A DNA stretch of 64,000 bases from Lactococcus protaetiae (lineage in GTDB: Bacteria > Bacillota > Bacilli > Lactobacillales > Streptococcaceae), in the NCBI RefSeq assembly GCF_006965445.1, contig NZ_CP041356.1:1488001-1552000 (forward strand), read 5' to 3'. The notes beneath the pieces were generated by a model. That model did not search any database and was not told the origin of the DNA. It saw only the letters and a list, made by a program, of their open reading frames with translations. Of the stretch, positions 48,393 to 58,636 are shown piece by piece. The first letter of the stretch is position 1. Every line of letters starts with the position of its first letter. A program made the translations under genes and the position numbers.

Positions 48393-48983
48393 TTGGATAA
48401 AAATGTGAATAAAAAGTTAATTATTATTTTGATAGCGGGAAGTTTACTGATGTTAGGAGCTTGCACTAATGAGTCAGCCTCAAATAACACTGCAGCAAGG
48501 CAAGCAACAACTCATGCAATGAATTTTCTCATTAATAATGACACAAGAAATATAGGAGCAGTCACAAATGATGCCCCTTCTGAGATTATCTCAGAGCTGA
48601 AAGAAGACATTATAGAAGAACAAGAAAAAATATTAGGAGGTAAAGATGTCGTCCAAACCCTCAGTCTTAATCATATCCCAGCAACAGAAATCATTAAAAA
48701 TTATGCTGACAAAGCGGTCAATGCTCTGACAAAAATCCAAGACTTTGAAATCACATCAGTCGTGACAAAAGGAGAAACAAAAGAGGTTACATTAAGATTT
48801 ACACCACTGGTTGGAGTAAAAGAAACTTCTAGCAATACCGAACTTCTACAAGAGCTAAACGATTTTAATCCCAGATTATCATCAACACTGACCACCGTAA
48901 AACTACAATTAGAAAAAGATGGCAGAGGCATAGATTTTGATGATGATCATTTTAGAAAATTGGTCAATGCTGCATTTATTTAA
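48393..48983 (+). CDS. Lipoprotein of unknown function (DUF5105-like)
   Basis: A 196-residue lipoprotein: signal peptide KKLIIILIAGSLLMLGAC with the lipid-bearing Cys at about residue 24, then a helical domain. The later region (TSVVTKGETKEVTLRFTPL) resembles DUF5105-type surface lipoproteins of streptococci and bacilli. The start is a TTG at 48393 or GTG at 48405; neither has a clear ribosome site. The function is unknown. Confidence 0.7.
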   Translation: MDKNVNKKLIIILIAGSLLMLGACTNESASNNTAARQATTHAMNFLINNDTRNIGAVTNDAPSEIISELKEDIIEEQEKILGGKDVVQTLSLNHIPATEIIKNYADKAVNALTKIQDFEITSVVTKGETKEVTLRFTPLVGVKETSSNTELLQELNDFNPRLSSTLTTVKLQLEKDGRGIDFDDDHFRKLVNAAFI

Positions 48984-49115
48984 AAAGATTTACTATTTCG
49001 CTTATTGGTGTCAGTAACAGAAAACGATGACAGCGCTTTTTACATATTATCTAAAAATCATCTCTGCAAAAGTTAATAATTTATGTTAGAATAAATCTAA
49101 TAAATTTTAAATGAA

Positions 49116-49184
49116 CAAAAGCATCCAGGGCAAAAAATAGTCACAAGATATGTGAGTTTAACGTTCCTTAAATGGTTGCTTTTG
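49116..49184 (+). promoter_or_regulatory. Structured 5' leader of guaA
   Basis: An 8-bp closing stem, CAAAAGCA (49116-49123) with TGCTTTTG (49177-49184), encloses a TCACA-AGATA-TGTGA hairpin (49141-49155). A -10 candidate TAGAAT lies at 49087-49092. It does not match the purine riboswitch that I know; it could be an unrecognised regulatory RNA. Confidence 0.45.
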
Positions 49185-49205
49185 TATCTTACAGAGGAGG
49201 GTCCC

Positions 49206-50747
49206 TTGTCCGACAACACACTTGAAAAAATCATCGTGCTTGACTACGGTTCACAGTATAATCAACTTATCGCGCGCCGTATCCGCGAAATTGGTGTTTT
49301 CTCAGAACTCATGAGTCACAAAGTCACAGCCGCTCAAATCCGCGAGATTAATCCTATTGGTATTATTCTCTCAGGTGGTCCAAATTCCGTATATGATGAA
49401 GGTTCATTCGATATTGATCCAGAAATTTTTGAACTTGGCTTGCCTATTTTAGGGATTTGCTATGGAATGCAACTGATGAGTTATAAACTTGGTGGTAAGG
49501 TTGAAGGTGCTGCAGAACGTGAGTATGGTGTTGCCCCCCTCTCTCTCCAAAAAGAATCAGCACTTTTTGCTGGTACACCAGACTGCCAAGATGTTTTGAT
49601 GAGTCATGGTGACCGCGTCACAGCAATTCCAGAAGGATTCCACGTTGTAGGAACTTCACCCAATAGCCCATTTGCAGCTGTTGAAAATACGGAACGAAAC
49701 TTGTACGGAATTCAATTTCACCCAGAAGTCCGTCATTCAGTTCATGGGACAGACCTCCTTCGTAATTTTGCGCTAAATATCTGTGGAGCTAAAGGCAATT
49801 GGTCAATGGAAAACTTCATTGATATGCAGATCAAAGATATTCGTGCAAAAGTTGGTGATAAAAAGGTTCTTCTCGGTCTTTCAGGAGGAGTGGATTCATC
49901 AGTTGTTGGTGTTCTTTTGCAACGTGCAATTGGTGACCAATTGACATCAATCTTTGTTGACCACGGGTTTCTTCGTAAAGGTGAAGCTGACCAAGTCATG
50001 GAAACTTTAGGCGGAAAATTTGGACTCAATATCATCAAAGTAGATGCTCAAAAACGTTTTATGGAAAAGCTTGTAGGACTTTCAGACCCAGAGCAAAAAC
50101 GTAAAATTATTGGTAACGAATTTGTCTACGTTTTTGATGATGAAGCAAGTAAATTAAAAGGTGTAGACTTCCTTGCCCAAGGCACGCTTTACACTGATGT
50201 GATTGAATCCGGAACAGATACAGCTCAAACCATCAAGTCTCATCATAATGTAGGTGGTTTGCCAGAAGATATGCAGTTCCAGCTTATTGAACCTTTGAAT
50301 ACACTCTTTAAAGATGAAGTACGTGCTTTAGGAACTCAACTAGGAATGCCCGATGAAATCGTTTGGCGTCAACCTTTCCCAGGACCAGGTTTAGCAATTC
50401 GTGTCCTTGGCGATTTAACAGAAGAAAAGCTTGAAACTGTTCGCGAATCAGATGCTATCCTACGCGATGAAATCTCAAAAGCAGGTCTTGAACGTGATGT
50501 TTGGCAATATTTCACAGTTAATACAGATGTTCGCTCTGTTGGGGTTATGGGTGATGGACGAACTTATGATTACACAATTGCGATTCGTGCAATTACATCA
50601 ATTGATGGTATGACCGCTGACTTTGCCCGTCTTCCATGGGATATTTTGCAAAAAATTTCAGTTCGTATTGTCAACGAAGTTGACCACGTCAATCGTATCG
50701 TTTACGATATTACGAGTAAGCCACCAGCAACTGTTGAGTGGCAATAG
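49206..50747 (+). CDS. guaA: GMP synthase (glutamine-hydrolysing)
   Basis: GuaA aminates XMP to GMP with glutamine and ATP. The N-terminal class I amidotransferase has C85 in GICYGMQ, with the His-Glu in FHPEV. The ATP pyrophosphatase domain has GLSGGVDSS (S226-S231), and the C-terminal dimerisation domain ends [18 protein letters not shown] start at 49206 with GGAGG upstream gives 513 residues, the normal size; the frame is open a further 18 codons upstream. No PurBox is present, but a structured leader precedes it. Confidence 0.96.
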   Translation: MSDNTLEKIIVLDYGSQYNQLIARRIREIGVFSELMSHKVTAAQIREINPIGIILSGGPNSVYDEGSFDIDPEIFELGLPILGICYGMQLMSYKLGGKVEGAAEREYGVAPLSLQKESALFAGTPDCQDVLMSHGDRVTAIPEGFHVVGTSPNSPFAAVENTERNLYGIQFHPEVRHSVHGTDLLRNFALNICGAKGNWSMENFIDMQIKDIRAKVGDKKVLLGLSGGVDSSVVGVLLQRAIGDQLTSIFVDHGFLRKGEADQVMETLGGKFGLNIIKVDAQKRFMEKLVGLSDPEQKRKIIGNEFVYVFDDEASKLKGVDFLAQGTLYTDVIESGTDTAQTIKSHHNVGGLPEDMQFQLIEPLNTLFKDEVRALGTQLGMPDEIVWRQPFPGPGLAIRVLGDLTEEKLETVRESDAILRDEISKAGLERDVWQYFTVNTDVRSVGVMGDGRTYDYTIAIRAITSIDGMTADFARLPWDILQKISVRIVNEVDHVNRIVYDITSKPPATVEWQ

Positions 50748-50753
50748 AAATTT

Positions 50754-50879
50754 TGAAGTGATTACTTCATCAGTAGGAGATTCTTTCTCTCCTACTGATG
50801 CTAGTAGAACGAAAGCAAAGCTTAGTGCTGCTTATCCCTCCACCTAAGAGGTGGGGATTTAGCACGCACTTGCTTGGTT
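50754..50879 (+). repeat. BOX-like three-stem repeat, copy E4
   Basis: TGAAGTGATTACTTCA, then TCAGTAGGAGA/TCTCCTACTGA, then the third stem with CCTCCACCT/AGGTGG and the GCTTAGTGCTGC and CACTTGCTTGG arms. It follows the guaA stop by 6 bases and may act as its 3' structure. Confidence 0.9.
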
Positions 50880-50945
50880 AAAAAAGTAGACAATTTCAAT
50901 TGCCTGCTTTTTTGTTTTTCTCTATAAAAATAGTTAAAGTCATCA

Positions 50946-50958
50946 TAAAAAAATTTTA
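50946..50958 (+). promoter_or_regulatory. CmbR-like box upstream of the cysteine-methionine genes
   Basis: TAAAAAAATTTTA matches the lactococcal CmbR consensus TWAAAAATTNNTA at 12 of 13 positions. CmbR activates the metB2-cysK operon when cysteine is low. A TATATA -10 candidate lies at about 50987-50993. Confidence 0.65.
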
Positions 50959-51015
50959 TAACGACGTATATAAGCTCATGGTAATCTATATATAGAAAAT
51001 AATTAGAAAGTCTAG

Positions 51016-52170
<1,155 letters not shown>

Positions 52171-52171
52171 A

Positions 52172-53092
52172 ATGGATAAAATTGTTGAAAATATTGTTGA
52201 ACTCATCGGTGAAACGCCAATTGTAAAACTAAAAAATACTCCAAAAGGGAGTGCAGATGTTTATGTTAAGTTAGATTTTTTTAATCCTGGAGGTTCGGTA
52301 AAAGATCGAATTGCCTTAAACATGATTCGTCAAGCACAGATGGACGGGCATCTGAGAGAAGGAGGGACAATCGTTGAGCCGACTTCTGGAAATACAGGGA
52401 TAGGACTTGCTCTTGTCGGCGCAGCTTTAGGTTATAAAGTTGTGATTATTATGCCTGATAATTATTCAATTGAGCGGCGTAAACTTATCCAAGCCTATGG
52501 TGCAGAGTTAATTTTGACTCCTGCATCAGAGGGAATCAGGGCCGCAATTGATTTGGGAAAACATCTGGTCAAAGAGAAGGGGTGGTTTATGCCAATGCAA
52601 TTTGAGAATTCAGCTAATATTACTGCACATGAACAAACGACAGCTCCTGAAATTTTAGCGGCTTTTGGAAGTCAAGGATTGGATGCTTTTGTAGCAGGCG
52701 CAGGTACTGGGGGAACAATATCAGGAGTTTCACATGGATTAAAGACCATAAATTCAAAGATAAAAACTTTTGTGGTTGAACCTGCTGAATCTCCAGTCTT
52801 ATCTGGTGGAAAAAGTGGACAGCATGGAATTCAAGGAATTGGAGTTCCTTTCGCATCTTTAAATTTAGATAACGAGGCTTATGATGATATAATAGATATA
52901 ACGACTGATGAGGCAATTATGACTGCTCGAGAAGTTGGACGAAATGAAGGAATTTTAATTGGTTTTTCTTCAGGTGCAGCAATTTGCGCAGCATACAAGG
53001 TGGCCAAAAAACTTGGAGTTGGTAAAAGAGTTTTAGCACTTTGTGCAGATAATGGTGAGCGCTATTTGTCAACGGAGCTCTATGATTTTTGA
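52172..53092 (+). CDS. cysK: Cysteine synthase (O-acetylserine sulfhydrylase)
   Basis: A 306-residue PLP-dependent O-acetylserine sulfhydrylase. The PLP lysine is K44 in PGGSVKDR; TSGNTG binds substrate, and GAGTGGTISG binds the cofactor phosphate. It makes cysteine from O-acetylserine and sulfide. GGAG in the last metB codons serves its ATG, so the two genes are coupled. A BOX-like repeat begins two bases after its stop. Confidence 0.94.
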   Translation: MDKIVENIVELIGETPIVKLKNTPKGSADVYVKLDFFNPGGSVKDRIALNMIRQAQMDGHLREGGTIVEPTSGNTGIGLALVGAALGYKVVIIMPDNYSIERRKLIQAYGAELILTPASEGIRAAIDLGKHLVKEKGWFMPMQFENSANITAHEQTTAPEILAAFGSQGLDAFVAGAGTGGTISGVSHGLKTINSKIKTFVVEPAESPVLSGGKSGQHGIQGIGVPFASLNLDNEAYDDIIDITTDEAIMTAREVGRNEGILIGFSSGAAICAAYKVAKKLGVGKRVLALCADNGERYLSTELYDF

Positions 53093-53093
53093 T

Positions 53094-53220
53094 TGAAGTG
53101 ATTACTTCATCAGTAGGAGATTCTTTCTCTCCTACTGATGTTAGTAGAACGAAAGCAAAGCTTAGTGCTGCTTATCCCTCCACCTAAGAGGTGGGGGATT
53201 TAGCACGCACTTGCTTGGTT
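53094..53220 (+). repeat. BOX-like three-stem repeat, copy E5
   Basis: Almost identical to E4 (a single G longer in the third stem and one C/T difference near stem 2), lying directly after cysK. E4 and E5 flank the metB-cysK operon in the same orientation, a possible route for recombination or deletion of the operon. Confidence 0.9.
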
Positions 53221-53270
53221 AAAAAGACGAAGAAATAAGACGATGGATTATATTTTAAAAGGGGAATATT

Positions 53271-53702
53271 GTGAAAAAATTTTTTGACCACATTGATGAG
53301 AAAATGGTGAAATTTTTGTCAAGAATCAGTTTCTTGTCATTGATGGTTGTGGGACTTGTTATTGTATTTTTTCTTTTTAGAGAAATCTACAGTATGGTAA
53401 CAATGGCATTTCAAGCTGATTCATCAACACATTATTATGAAGTTTTACAAAGTATTCTCTCGTTCTTCATCTTCTTTGAATTTTTAACATTGATCATTAC
53501 ATCAATTCGAAATAAAGGTCATGTTTCACTTATTTTCTTATTATCCCTAGGGATTACCTCTTTAATCCGAGTGCTATTGACTTATCATGACCAACTGATT
53601 GGCTTGATTGCAATATCTAGTAGTATTTTGTTACTCATCATTGGTGTGGTTGTATTGAAAAGGTTTATTTTTACGGAAGATAAAAACGAAGAACATTTAT
53701 AG
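53271..53702 (+). CDS. PsiE-like membrane protein
   Basis: A 143-residue protein with four hydrophobic segments (about 18-38, 60-80, 87-105, 112-132). FFEFLTLIITSIRNKGHVSL followed by LGITSLIRVLLTYH has the pattern of the PsiE (phosphate-starvation-inducible E) family. The role is unknown. The start is GTG with AAAAGGGG upstream. It precedes the trp promoter but has no link to it. Confidence 0.78.
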   Translation: MKKFFDHIDEKMVKFLSRISFLSLMVVGLVIVFFLFREIYSMVTMAFQADSSTHYYEVLQSILSFFIFFEFLTLIITSIRNKGHVSLIFLLSLGITSLIRVLLTYHDQLIGLIAISSSILLLIIGVVVLKRFIFTEDKNEEHL

Positions 53703-53738
53703 AATTTAGATTATTATCTGAATTTTATTATAAAATCC

Positions 53739-54053
53739 TTGACAAGCCTATAGAAAAGTTTTACAATATGAACAACATCAGAAGAGTAACTCTTTACAAG
53801 AATTTTTTCAGGAAGTCTGCGGTTGTGTGAGCAGATAAATTCAAGAGAGTGAATGGACTGATTTCAAAGTCGATAATGTTTTATCGCAAAAATGATTTGA
53901 AACAATAAAAATCACGGATGCTCCCGATACCGAGCTACTTGTTGTTAGACGAGAAAAAGATGAGTCTTTTTAGGTATTTTTTAGACTCTCAAATTACGGT
54001 GGCACCGCGTGGAATACGCCCGTAGAGTATTTTTTACTCTGCGGGTTTTTTTT
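53739..54053 (+). promoter_or_regulatory. trp promoter and T-box leader (tRNA-Trp)
   Basis: -35 TTGACA (53739-53744) and -10 TACAAT (53762-53767) are 17 bases apart. The leader has a TGG specifier codon at 53854-53856 inside stem I, and the T-box sequence AATTACGGTGGCACCGCG at 53992-54009. Next comes a terminator: CCCGTAGAGTA pairs with TACTCTGCGGG (54019-54045) and is followed by eight Ts. Uncharged tRNA-Trp would stabilise the antiterminator and let transcription reach trpE, as shown for L. lactis. Confidence 0.93.
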
Positions 54054-54111
54054 GACTTTCCAAAATGGAAAAAAGGAAAATTTTACAAATGAGAAAGCGA
54101 TGGCAAAGTTC

Positions 54112-54283
54112 AATGAAGTCAAGACTTATTCAGTGGGAGTTTCGTAAAACATTTGTCCCTTTTCTCTAGTCGCTGAAGCGACTGATAAAAGGGCAACTTA
54201 CCACTGAATTTAGTCGGACGAAATTCGAAGCTTAGTGCTGCTTTATCCCTTTAGGGATATTAGCACGCACTTGCTTTGATAAA
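54112..54283 (+). repeat. R3-type repeat inserted in the trp leader
   Basis: It starts AATGAAGTCAAGACTTATTC, passes TTCTCTAGTCGCTGAAGCGAC and GAAGCTTAGTGCTGC, and ends TAGCACGCACTTGCTTTGATAAA around a short CCCTTTAGGG tip. It sits between the T-box terminator and trpE, lengthening the leader by about 170 bases. Confidence 0.8.
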
Positions 54284-54332
54284 TGAGCATAAAAATTAAT
54301 AAATTAATAAATAAATAAAAAGAGAGAAAATA

Positions 54333-55700
54333 ATGAGAATAATAAAAGAAATCCCAGCAGACACATTGACACCTATTTCAGTTTATCTTCGTTTGAAGGG
54401 GAAAAATAAGGTGATTTTGGAGTCGATTCCGAGGGAAAATGATCAGTCGCGTTTTTCTATCATTGCTTTAAATCCTGTCAAACAGGTGAAGTTTACTGAC
54501 GGAGTTTTGACGGTAAATGACGAAGTTGTCAGCACTGATGAGCCTTTGAAGTTTGTTGAAAAATTAGTTTGTCTTGCTGATAAAAATGATGAAGACAATT
54601 TGCCTTTTACGAGTGGTGCGATTGGCTACGCAGGATTTGACACTTACGGCATTTTTGAGAAGATTCAGCCAGAGTTGATTGATGAGATTGGTACGCCAGA
54701 CTTGTATTTTATGCTTTATGAAAATGCGATTGTCTTTGACCACAAGCGTGAAAAATTGATACTGGTTGAAGACAACATTTACAGTCATAGGGGAGAAGAA
54801 GCGCTGCAAGCGGCGCTGACAGAAAAAATCGAGGCGCTGTCAGTGCTGACAGAAGCAGAAAAACGAATTCCGAAGCTGTCAAAAATGAATTTCACAAGTA
54901 ACACGACAAAAAAGGCGTTCAAGGAAAAAGTTGAGGCTGCTAAAGCTTTAATCAAGAATGGCGATATGTTCCAAATCGTTTTGTCACAACGATTGAGCGC
55001 AGATTTCACGGAAAATCCTTTTGATTATTATCGTCAGTTGCGCGTGGAAAATCCGTCATCTTATATGTATTTTCTTGAATTTGACGATTTCCACGTGATT
55101 GGCTCATCGCCTGAGCGGCTGGTCGCTGTGCATGGTAATCAAGTCTCAACCAATCCAATCGCAGGAACGAGAAAACGTGGCGCAGATGAGTTTGAGGATC
55201 AACAGCTCATTGAAGAATTAGAAAATGACCAAAAAGAAATTGCCGAGCATAAAATGCTGGTTGACCTTGGGCGAAACGACATCGGAAAGCTGTCAGAGTA
55301 CGGCTCAATCAGTGTTCCAGTCTTTATGAAAGTCGAAAAATATCGCTACGTCATGCACATCACGAGCGAGGTGAAAGGTCAATTACGCCCAGAATTTAGC
55401 GCAATGGACGCCCTGCTTGCGACTTTGCCTGCTGGCACTCTGTCAGGTGCGCCAAAACACCGAGCTTATCAGCGCATTTACGAGTTTGAGCAAGACAAGC
55501 GTGGGATTTACGGCGGTGCGATTGGCTATTTGACGAAAAACGGCAACTGCGATTTCGCGATTGCCATTCGGACGATGATTTTGAAAAATAAAAAAGCTCA
55601 TGTACAAGCAGGCGCAGGCATCGTTTACGACTCCGTGCCAGAGCTGGAATATCAAGAAACATTGAATAAAGCACGGGGATTGTTGGAGATTGGGGAATAA
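54333..55700 (+). CDS. trpE: Anthranilate synthase component I
   Basis: TrpE converts chorismate to anthranilate with TrpG supplying ammonia. The 455 residues include the tryptophan feedback site LESIPREND-QSRFS near residue 30-43 and the catalytic segments AGTRKRGAD, DLGRNDIGKLS and LPAGTLSGAPKHRA. Controlled by the T-box leader. AGAGAG precedes the ATG. A palindrome at 54837-54852 encodes LSVLTE in the variable middle. The last 57 bases recur as a direct repeat after the next gene. Confidence 0.96.
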   Translation: MRIIKEIPADTLTPISVYLRLKGKNKVILESIPRENDQSRFSIIALNPVKQVKFTDGVLTVNDEVVSTDEPLKFVEKLVCLADKNDEDNLPFTSGAIGYAGFDTYGIFEKIQPELIDEIGTPDLYFMLYENAIVFDHKREKLILVEDNIYSHRGEEALQAALTEKIEALSVLTEAEKRIPKLSKMNFTSNTTKKAFKEKVEAAKALIKNGDMFQIVLSQRLSADFTENPFDYYRQLRVENPSSYMYFLEFDDFHVIGSSPERLVAVHGNQVSTNPIAGTRKRGADEFEDQQLIEELENDQKEIAEHKMLVDLGRNDIGKLSEYGSISVPVFMKVEKYRYVMHITSEVKGQLRPEFSAMDALLATLPAGTLSGAPKHRAYQRIYEFEQDKRGIYGGAIGYLTKNGNCDFAIAIRTMILKNKKAHVQAGAGIVYDSVPELEYQETLNKARGLLEIGE

Positions 55701-55701
55701 G

Positions 55702-56490
55702 ATGAATACAACGCAGCAAAATAATAACGCTTGGGATCAGAAAGTGGAAGAGGGATCTCAGTGGACAAAAGCCGTCAACCATGAAATCATCGAACAAGCG
55801 AAAAAAGGAAATTGGGAAATCACGGTGACGACGGAGAAAGCAGTACCTAAGTCATGGCTTCCGAAGGATTTGGCTGGGGTTAAAATATTGTGTCTCGCCT
55901 CGGGCGGAGGGCAACAAGCTCCAGTGCTTGCAGCAGCCGGAGCGGATGTGACCGTGACGGACATTTCTAAAAAACAACTTGAACAAGATGAAAGGGTTGC
56001 TAATCGTGAAAAGCTGGATTTGAAAATTGTTCAAGGAGACATGATAGATTTGAGCGATTTTGAAGATGAGAGTTTTGACATAGTGGTTAATCCAGTTTCT
56101 AATTTATTTGTGAAAGATATTCAGCCGGTTTGGAACGAAATCGCACGCGTCTTAAAGTCTAATGGAACTTTGATTGCAGGTTTTACCAATCCTTTGCTCT
56201 GGATTTTTGATGATGCTTTGGAGCAGCAAGGCATTTTGGATGTGCGGCATTCTATTCCTTCATCGACTTTAGATTATTTGCCTGAGACAGAAATCCAAGC
56301 TTATCTTGATAGCAATCAAACTATTGAGTATGCTCACACTTTGGAGAGTCAAATTCAAGGGCAGATTGACGCAGGATTTGCCATCACGGGATTTTATGAA
56401 GACGATTTTGGCGGTTCGAGAATGTTGGATAAGTATATTAAGATTTTTATTGCAACAAAAGCAGTTAAAGTGGTTGAAAATAGAAGATGA
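55702..56490 (+). CDS. Class I SAM-dependent methyltransferase
   Basis: A 262-residue methyltransferase. Motif I is ILCLASGGGQQAPVLAAAGA, then VTVTDISKKQLEQDE and GDMIDLSDFEDESFD complete the SAM pocket; the N terminus (NAWDQKVEEGSQWTKAVN) is typical of a common Firmicute family. The substrate is unknown. It starts one base after the trpE stop; a frame from 55690 is possible but lacks support. Because a copy of the trpE tail lies right behind it, the gene looks like an insertion into the trp operon. Confidence 0.85.
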   Translation: MNTTQQNNNAWDQKVEEGSQWTKAVNHEIIEQAKKGNWEITVTTEKAVPKSWLPKDLAGVKILCLASGGGQQAPVLAAAGADVTVTDISKKQLEQDERVANREKLDLKIVQGDMIDLSDFEDESFDIVVNPVSNLFVKDIQPVWNEIARVLKSNGTLIAGFTNPLLWIFDDALEQQGILDVRHSIPSSTLDYLPETEIQAYLDSNQTIEYAHTLESQIQGQIDAGFAITGFYEDDFGGSRMLDKYIKIFIATKAVKVVENRR

Positions 56491-56492
56491 CA

Positions 56493-56564
56493 GAGCTGGA
56501 ATATCAAGAAACATTGAATAAAGTACGGGGATTGTTGGAGATTGGGAATAGTGAACGATTTTGA
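56493..56564 (+). pseudogene. Duplicated trpE 3' tail
   Basis: From 56493 the sequence GAGCTGGAATATCAAGAAAC onward repeats trpE from 55641 for about 57 bases with one substitution (GCACGG to GTACGG) and one G fewer in the GGGG run. It encodes LEYQETLNKVRGLLEIG. It marks the site where the preceding methyltransferase gene was inserted. Confidence 0.88.
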
Positions 56565-56583
56565 GAAAGGAAATTTTTGATAA

Positions 56584-57291
56584 ATGAATAATCAAAATCT
56601 ATCCGAAAATTTTTCAGGAAAAGCCGAAAGCTATCGTCTTGCCAGACCAGGTTATCCAGAGGAGTTGCTAGATTTTATTGCAGAAAAACTTCCCAAATCT
56701 GCAAAAGTGGCAGATATTGGTGCAGGAACAGGCAAACTAACCGAGTGTTTGGCTCAAAAAGGATTTGACACTTATGCTGTTGAACCCAATGCAGATATGC
56801 GAGAACAGCTTTTGCTGACTGTCAAAGATTTTTCAAATGTGTCAATTTTGACAGGACTGGCAGATGATACAGGGCTGCCTAGTCAGAGCATGGATGCTAT
56901 TTGCGTTGCTCAGGCACTTCATTGGTTTGACCCTGTCACTTTTCGTGCCGAATGCGCGCGCATTTTGAAGCCGAATGGCTATGTTTTCTCGATTTACAAT
57001 AGCTTTAGCTATTATGATGAAAATTCAAAAATCAAGCGAACAGAAGGACATAGCGCAAGCTCGGCATTGAGTTTCTTCAAAAAACAACACGATATCGAAT
57101 TTCCCAATCCACAGACCTACACTAGAGAAAAATGGCTGACTTTTATGAGCAGTCACTCACACAGTCCTTTGCCTGACGATGAAAATTACGCTACTTATTT
57201 TAAAGAAGTGAATGAAATTTTTGAACGAGAAGCTGTGGATGGCGTGCTTAGCCGTGAGGTCAAGACTTGTGTGTATTATGAGAGATTATAA
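56584..57291 (+). CDS. Class I SAM-dependent methyltransferase, second
   Basis: A 235-residue methyltransferase unrelated in detail to the first. It begins ENFSGKAESYRLARPGYPEELL, with motif I VADIGAGTGKLTE, the acidic EPNADMREQL, and VAQALHWFD, a pattern of the UbiE/trans-aconitate-methyltransferase-like group. The substrate is unknown. It lies 18 bases upstream of trpG in the trp operon. Confidence 0.87.
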   Translation: MNNQNLSENFSGKAESYRLARPGYPEELLDFIAEKLPKSAKVADIGAGTGKLTECLAQKGFDTYAVEPNADMREQLLLTVKDFSNVSILTGLADDTGLPSQSMDAICVAQALHWFDPVTFRAECARILKPNGYVFSIYNSFSYYDENSKIKRTEGHSASSALSFFKKQHDIEFPNPQTYTREKWLTFMSSHSHSPLPDDENYATYFKEVNEIFEREAVDGVLSREVKTCVYYERL

Positions 57292-57309
57292 AGAAATGGA
57301 GCTTTAAAA

Positions 57310-57879
57310 ATGATTTTAATAATTGACAACTACGATAGTTTCACCTACAATCTCGCCCAGTATGTCGGCAGTTTGACTGATGTGCAGGTGCTGAGGAACG
57401 ATGACGCACGGCTTTACGAGGTCGCAGAAAGGGCTGACGGCTTGATTTTCTCGCCAGGTCCAGGTTGGCCAGCTGATGCGGGGAAGATGGAGCAGATGAT
57501 TGCGGAGTTTGCGGGCAAAAAGCCGATTTTGGGCATTTGCCTTGGTTTTCAAGCCATTGTCGAAAGCTTTGGCGGAAACTTGCGCTTGGCGCACACGGTC
57601 ATGCACGGCAAAAACTCACAAGTCCGTCAAACCTCAGGAAACTTGCTTTTTGGCAAGCTCCCTAGCAAATTTTCAGTGATGCGTTATCATTCGATTGTGA
57701 TGGACGAAAACGTTGCGCTGCCTGATTTCGCGATTACCGCACTTGCCATAGATGACGGCGAAATCATGGCGATTGAAAACGAAAAATTGGGCATCTACGG
57801 CCTGCAATTTCACCCTGAAAGCATTGGCACACTTGACGGCATGACGATGATTGAGAATTTTGTGAAAGTAGTGGGATGA
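57310..57879 (+). CDS. trpG: Anthranilate synthase component II (glutamine amidotransferase)
   Basis: A 189-residue class I amidotransferase that delivers ammonia to TrpE. It opens ILIIDNYDSFTYNLAQYVG; the nucleophile is C77 in GICLGFQ and the His-Glu pair is H168 and E170 in FHPES. In other lactococci trpG follows trpE directly; here two methyltransferases separate them. Confidence 0.95.
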   Translation: MILIIDNYDSFTYNLAQYVGSLTDVQVLRNDDARLYEVAERADGLIFSPGPGWPADAGKMEQMIAEFAGKKPILGICLGFQAIVESFGGNLRLAHTVMHGKNSQVRQTSGNLLFGKLPSKFSVMRYHSIVMDENVALPDFAITALAIDDGEIMAIENEKLGIYGLQFHPESIGTLDGMTMIENFVKVVG

Positions 57880-57883
57880 TTTT

Positions 57884-58333
57884 ATGAAAATAATCAAAGC
57901 AATTTCTGAGCAACTTATCATAAAAGAGCTGGCGCAGGCAGAATTTGAGCAGGCATATCCGCTTGTTCATCAGTTACGGCAGGCTTTACCACTGACAGAT
58001 TTTCTGTCAGTAACCGCACAAATGCAAGGCTACCGCGCTTTCGTGCTGATGGATTCTGACAAGGCTGACAAAATCGTCGCCTACGCAGGTTTCGCCGAAC
58101 AGCTCAATCTCTACGAGGGGCGACACATTTTCGTGTATGAGCTGGTCACGGACGAGGTCGTCAGAAGCCAGGGATACGGCAAAATGCTTCTGTCAGCACT
58201 GACAGAAGAGGGAAAACGCCTAGGCTGTGAAATGTTGGTCTTGACCTCAGGCCTACAGCGTGTGGACGCGCACCGATTTTATGAGAATAATGGACTGACG
58301 AAAACGAGTTTTGTGTTTCGCAAGGAGCTGTGA
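57884..58333 (+). CDS. GNAT-family N-acetyltransferase
   Basis: A 149-residue acetyltransferase: VYELVTDEVVRSQGYGKMLL holds the acetyl-CoA pyrophosphate loop (R/QxxGxG/A), and RVDAHRFYENNGL the last strand-helix. The substrate is unknown. It begins 4 bases after trpG. The palindrome at 58190-58205 encodes LLSALTEEG, and an inverse hairpin CTGACAGATTTTCTGTCAG lies at 57992-58010. Confidence 0.88.
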   Translation: MKIIKAISEQLIIKELAQAEFEQAYPLVHQLRQALPLTDFLSVTAQMQGYRAFVLMDSDKADKIVAYAGFAEQLNLYEGRHIFVYELVTDEVVRSQGYGKMLLSALTEEGKRLGCEMLVLTSGLQRVDAHRFYENNGLTKTSFVFRKEL

Positions 58334-58335
58334 AA

Positions 58336-58548
58336 ATGAGAACAAGATTACAAGAATTAGAAATGATTGCTTACGACTCTGACCCGTACACGACAAGCCT
58401 GCCGCCGCAAGAACAACTCAATGACGATGCGGCTTATGGCGAGGGAATGGCAATGTATAAGGGCTACATGATTATCCCCGATATGCCTGGGATTTTTCAC
58501 TCGGAGGCTGAGGTTGATGAGTATCTGAGATTAAAAGAAGAAAAATGA
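58336..58548 (+). CDS. Small conserved-looking protein
   Basis: 70 residues, acidic, with no membrane segment; MRTRLQELEMIAYDSDPYTTS at the start and DMPGIFHSEAEVDEYLRLKEEK at the end. I do not recognise the family. AAGGAG in the last codons of the acetyltransferase gene gives a good start at 58336, three bases after that stop, so it is part of the operon. Confidence 0.65.
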   Translation: MRTRLQELEMIAYDSDPYTTSLPPQEQLNDDAAYGEGMAMYKGYMIIPDMPGIFHSEAEVDEYLRLKEEK

Positions 58549-58636
58549 AAAACTCAATTTGACAGAGCTGTCAAATCTGACAGATGCAATCATCAGCTCT
58601 GACAAAACAAAATTTTAAAAAAAGGAGATATAAATT

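Noticed and set aside
50623-50847. A frame running from guaA into repeat E4
   Set aside because: The first part is guaA in the wrong frame. Only the observation that E-type repeats can be read through (as in DUF523) was kept.
53703-54060. A classical trp attenuator with a leader peptide rich in Trp codons
   Set aside because: The GGTGGCACCGCG T-box and a TGG specifier in stem I are present, and no Trp-rich leader peptide is.
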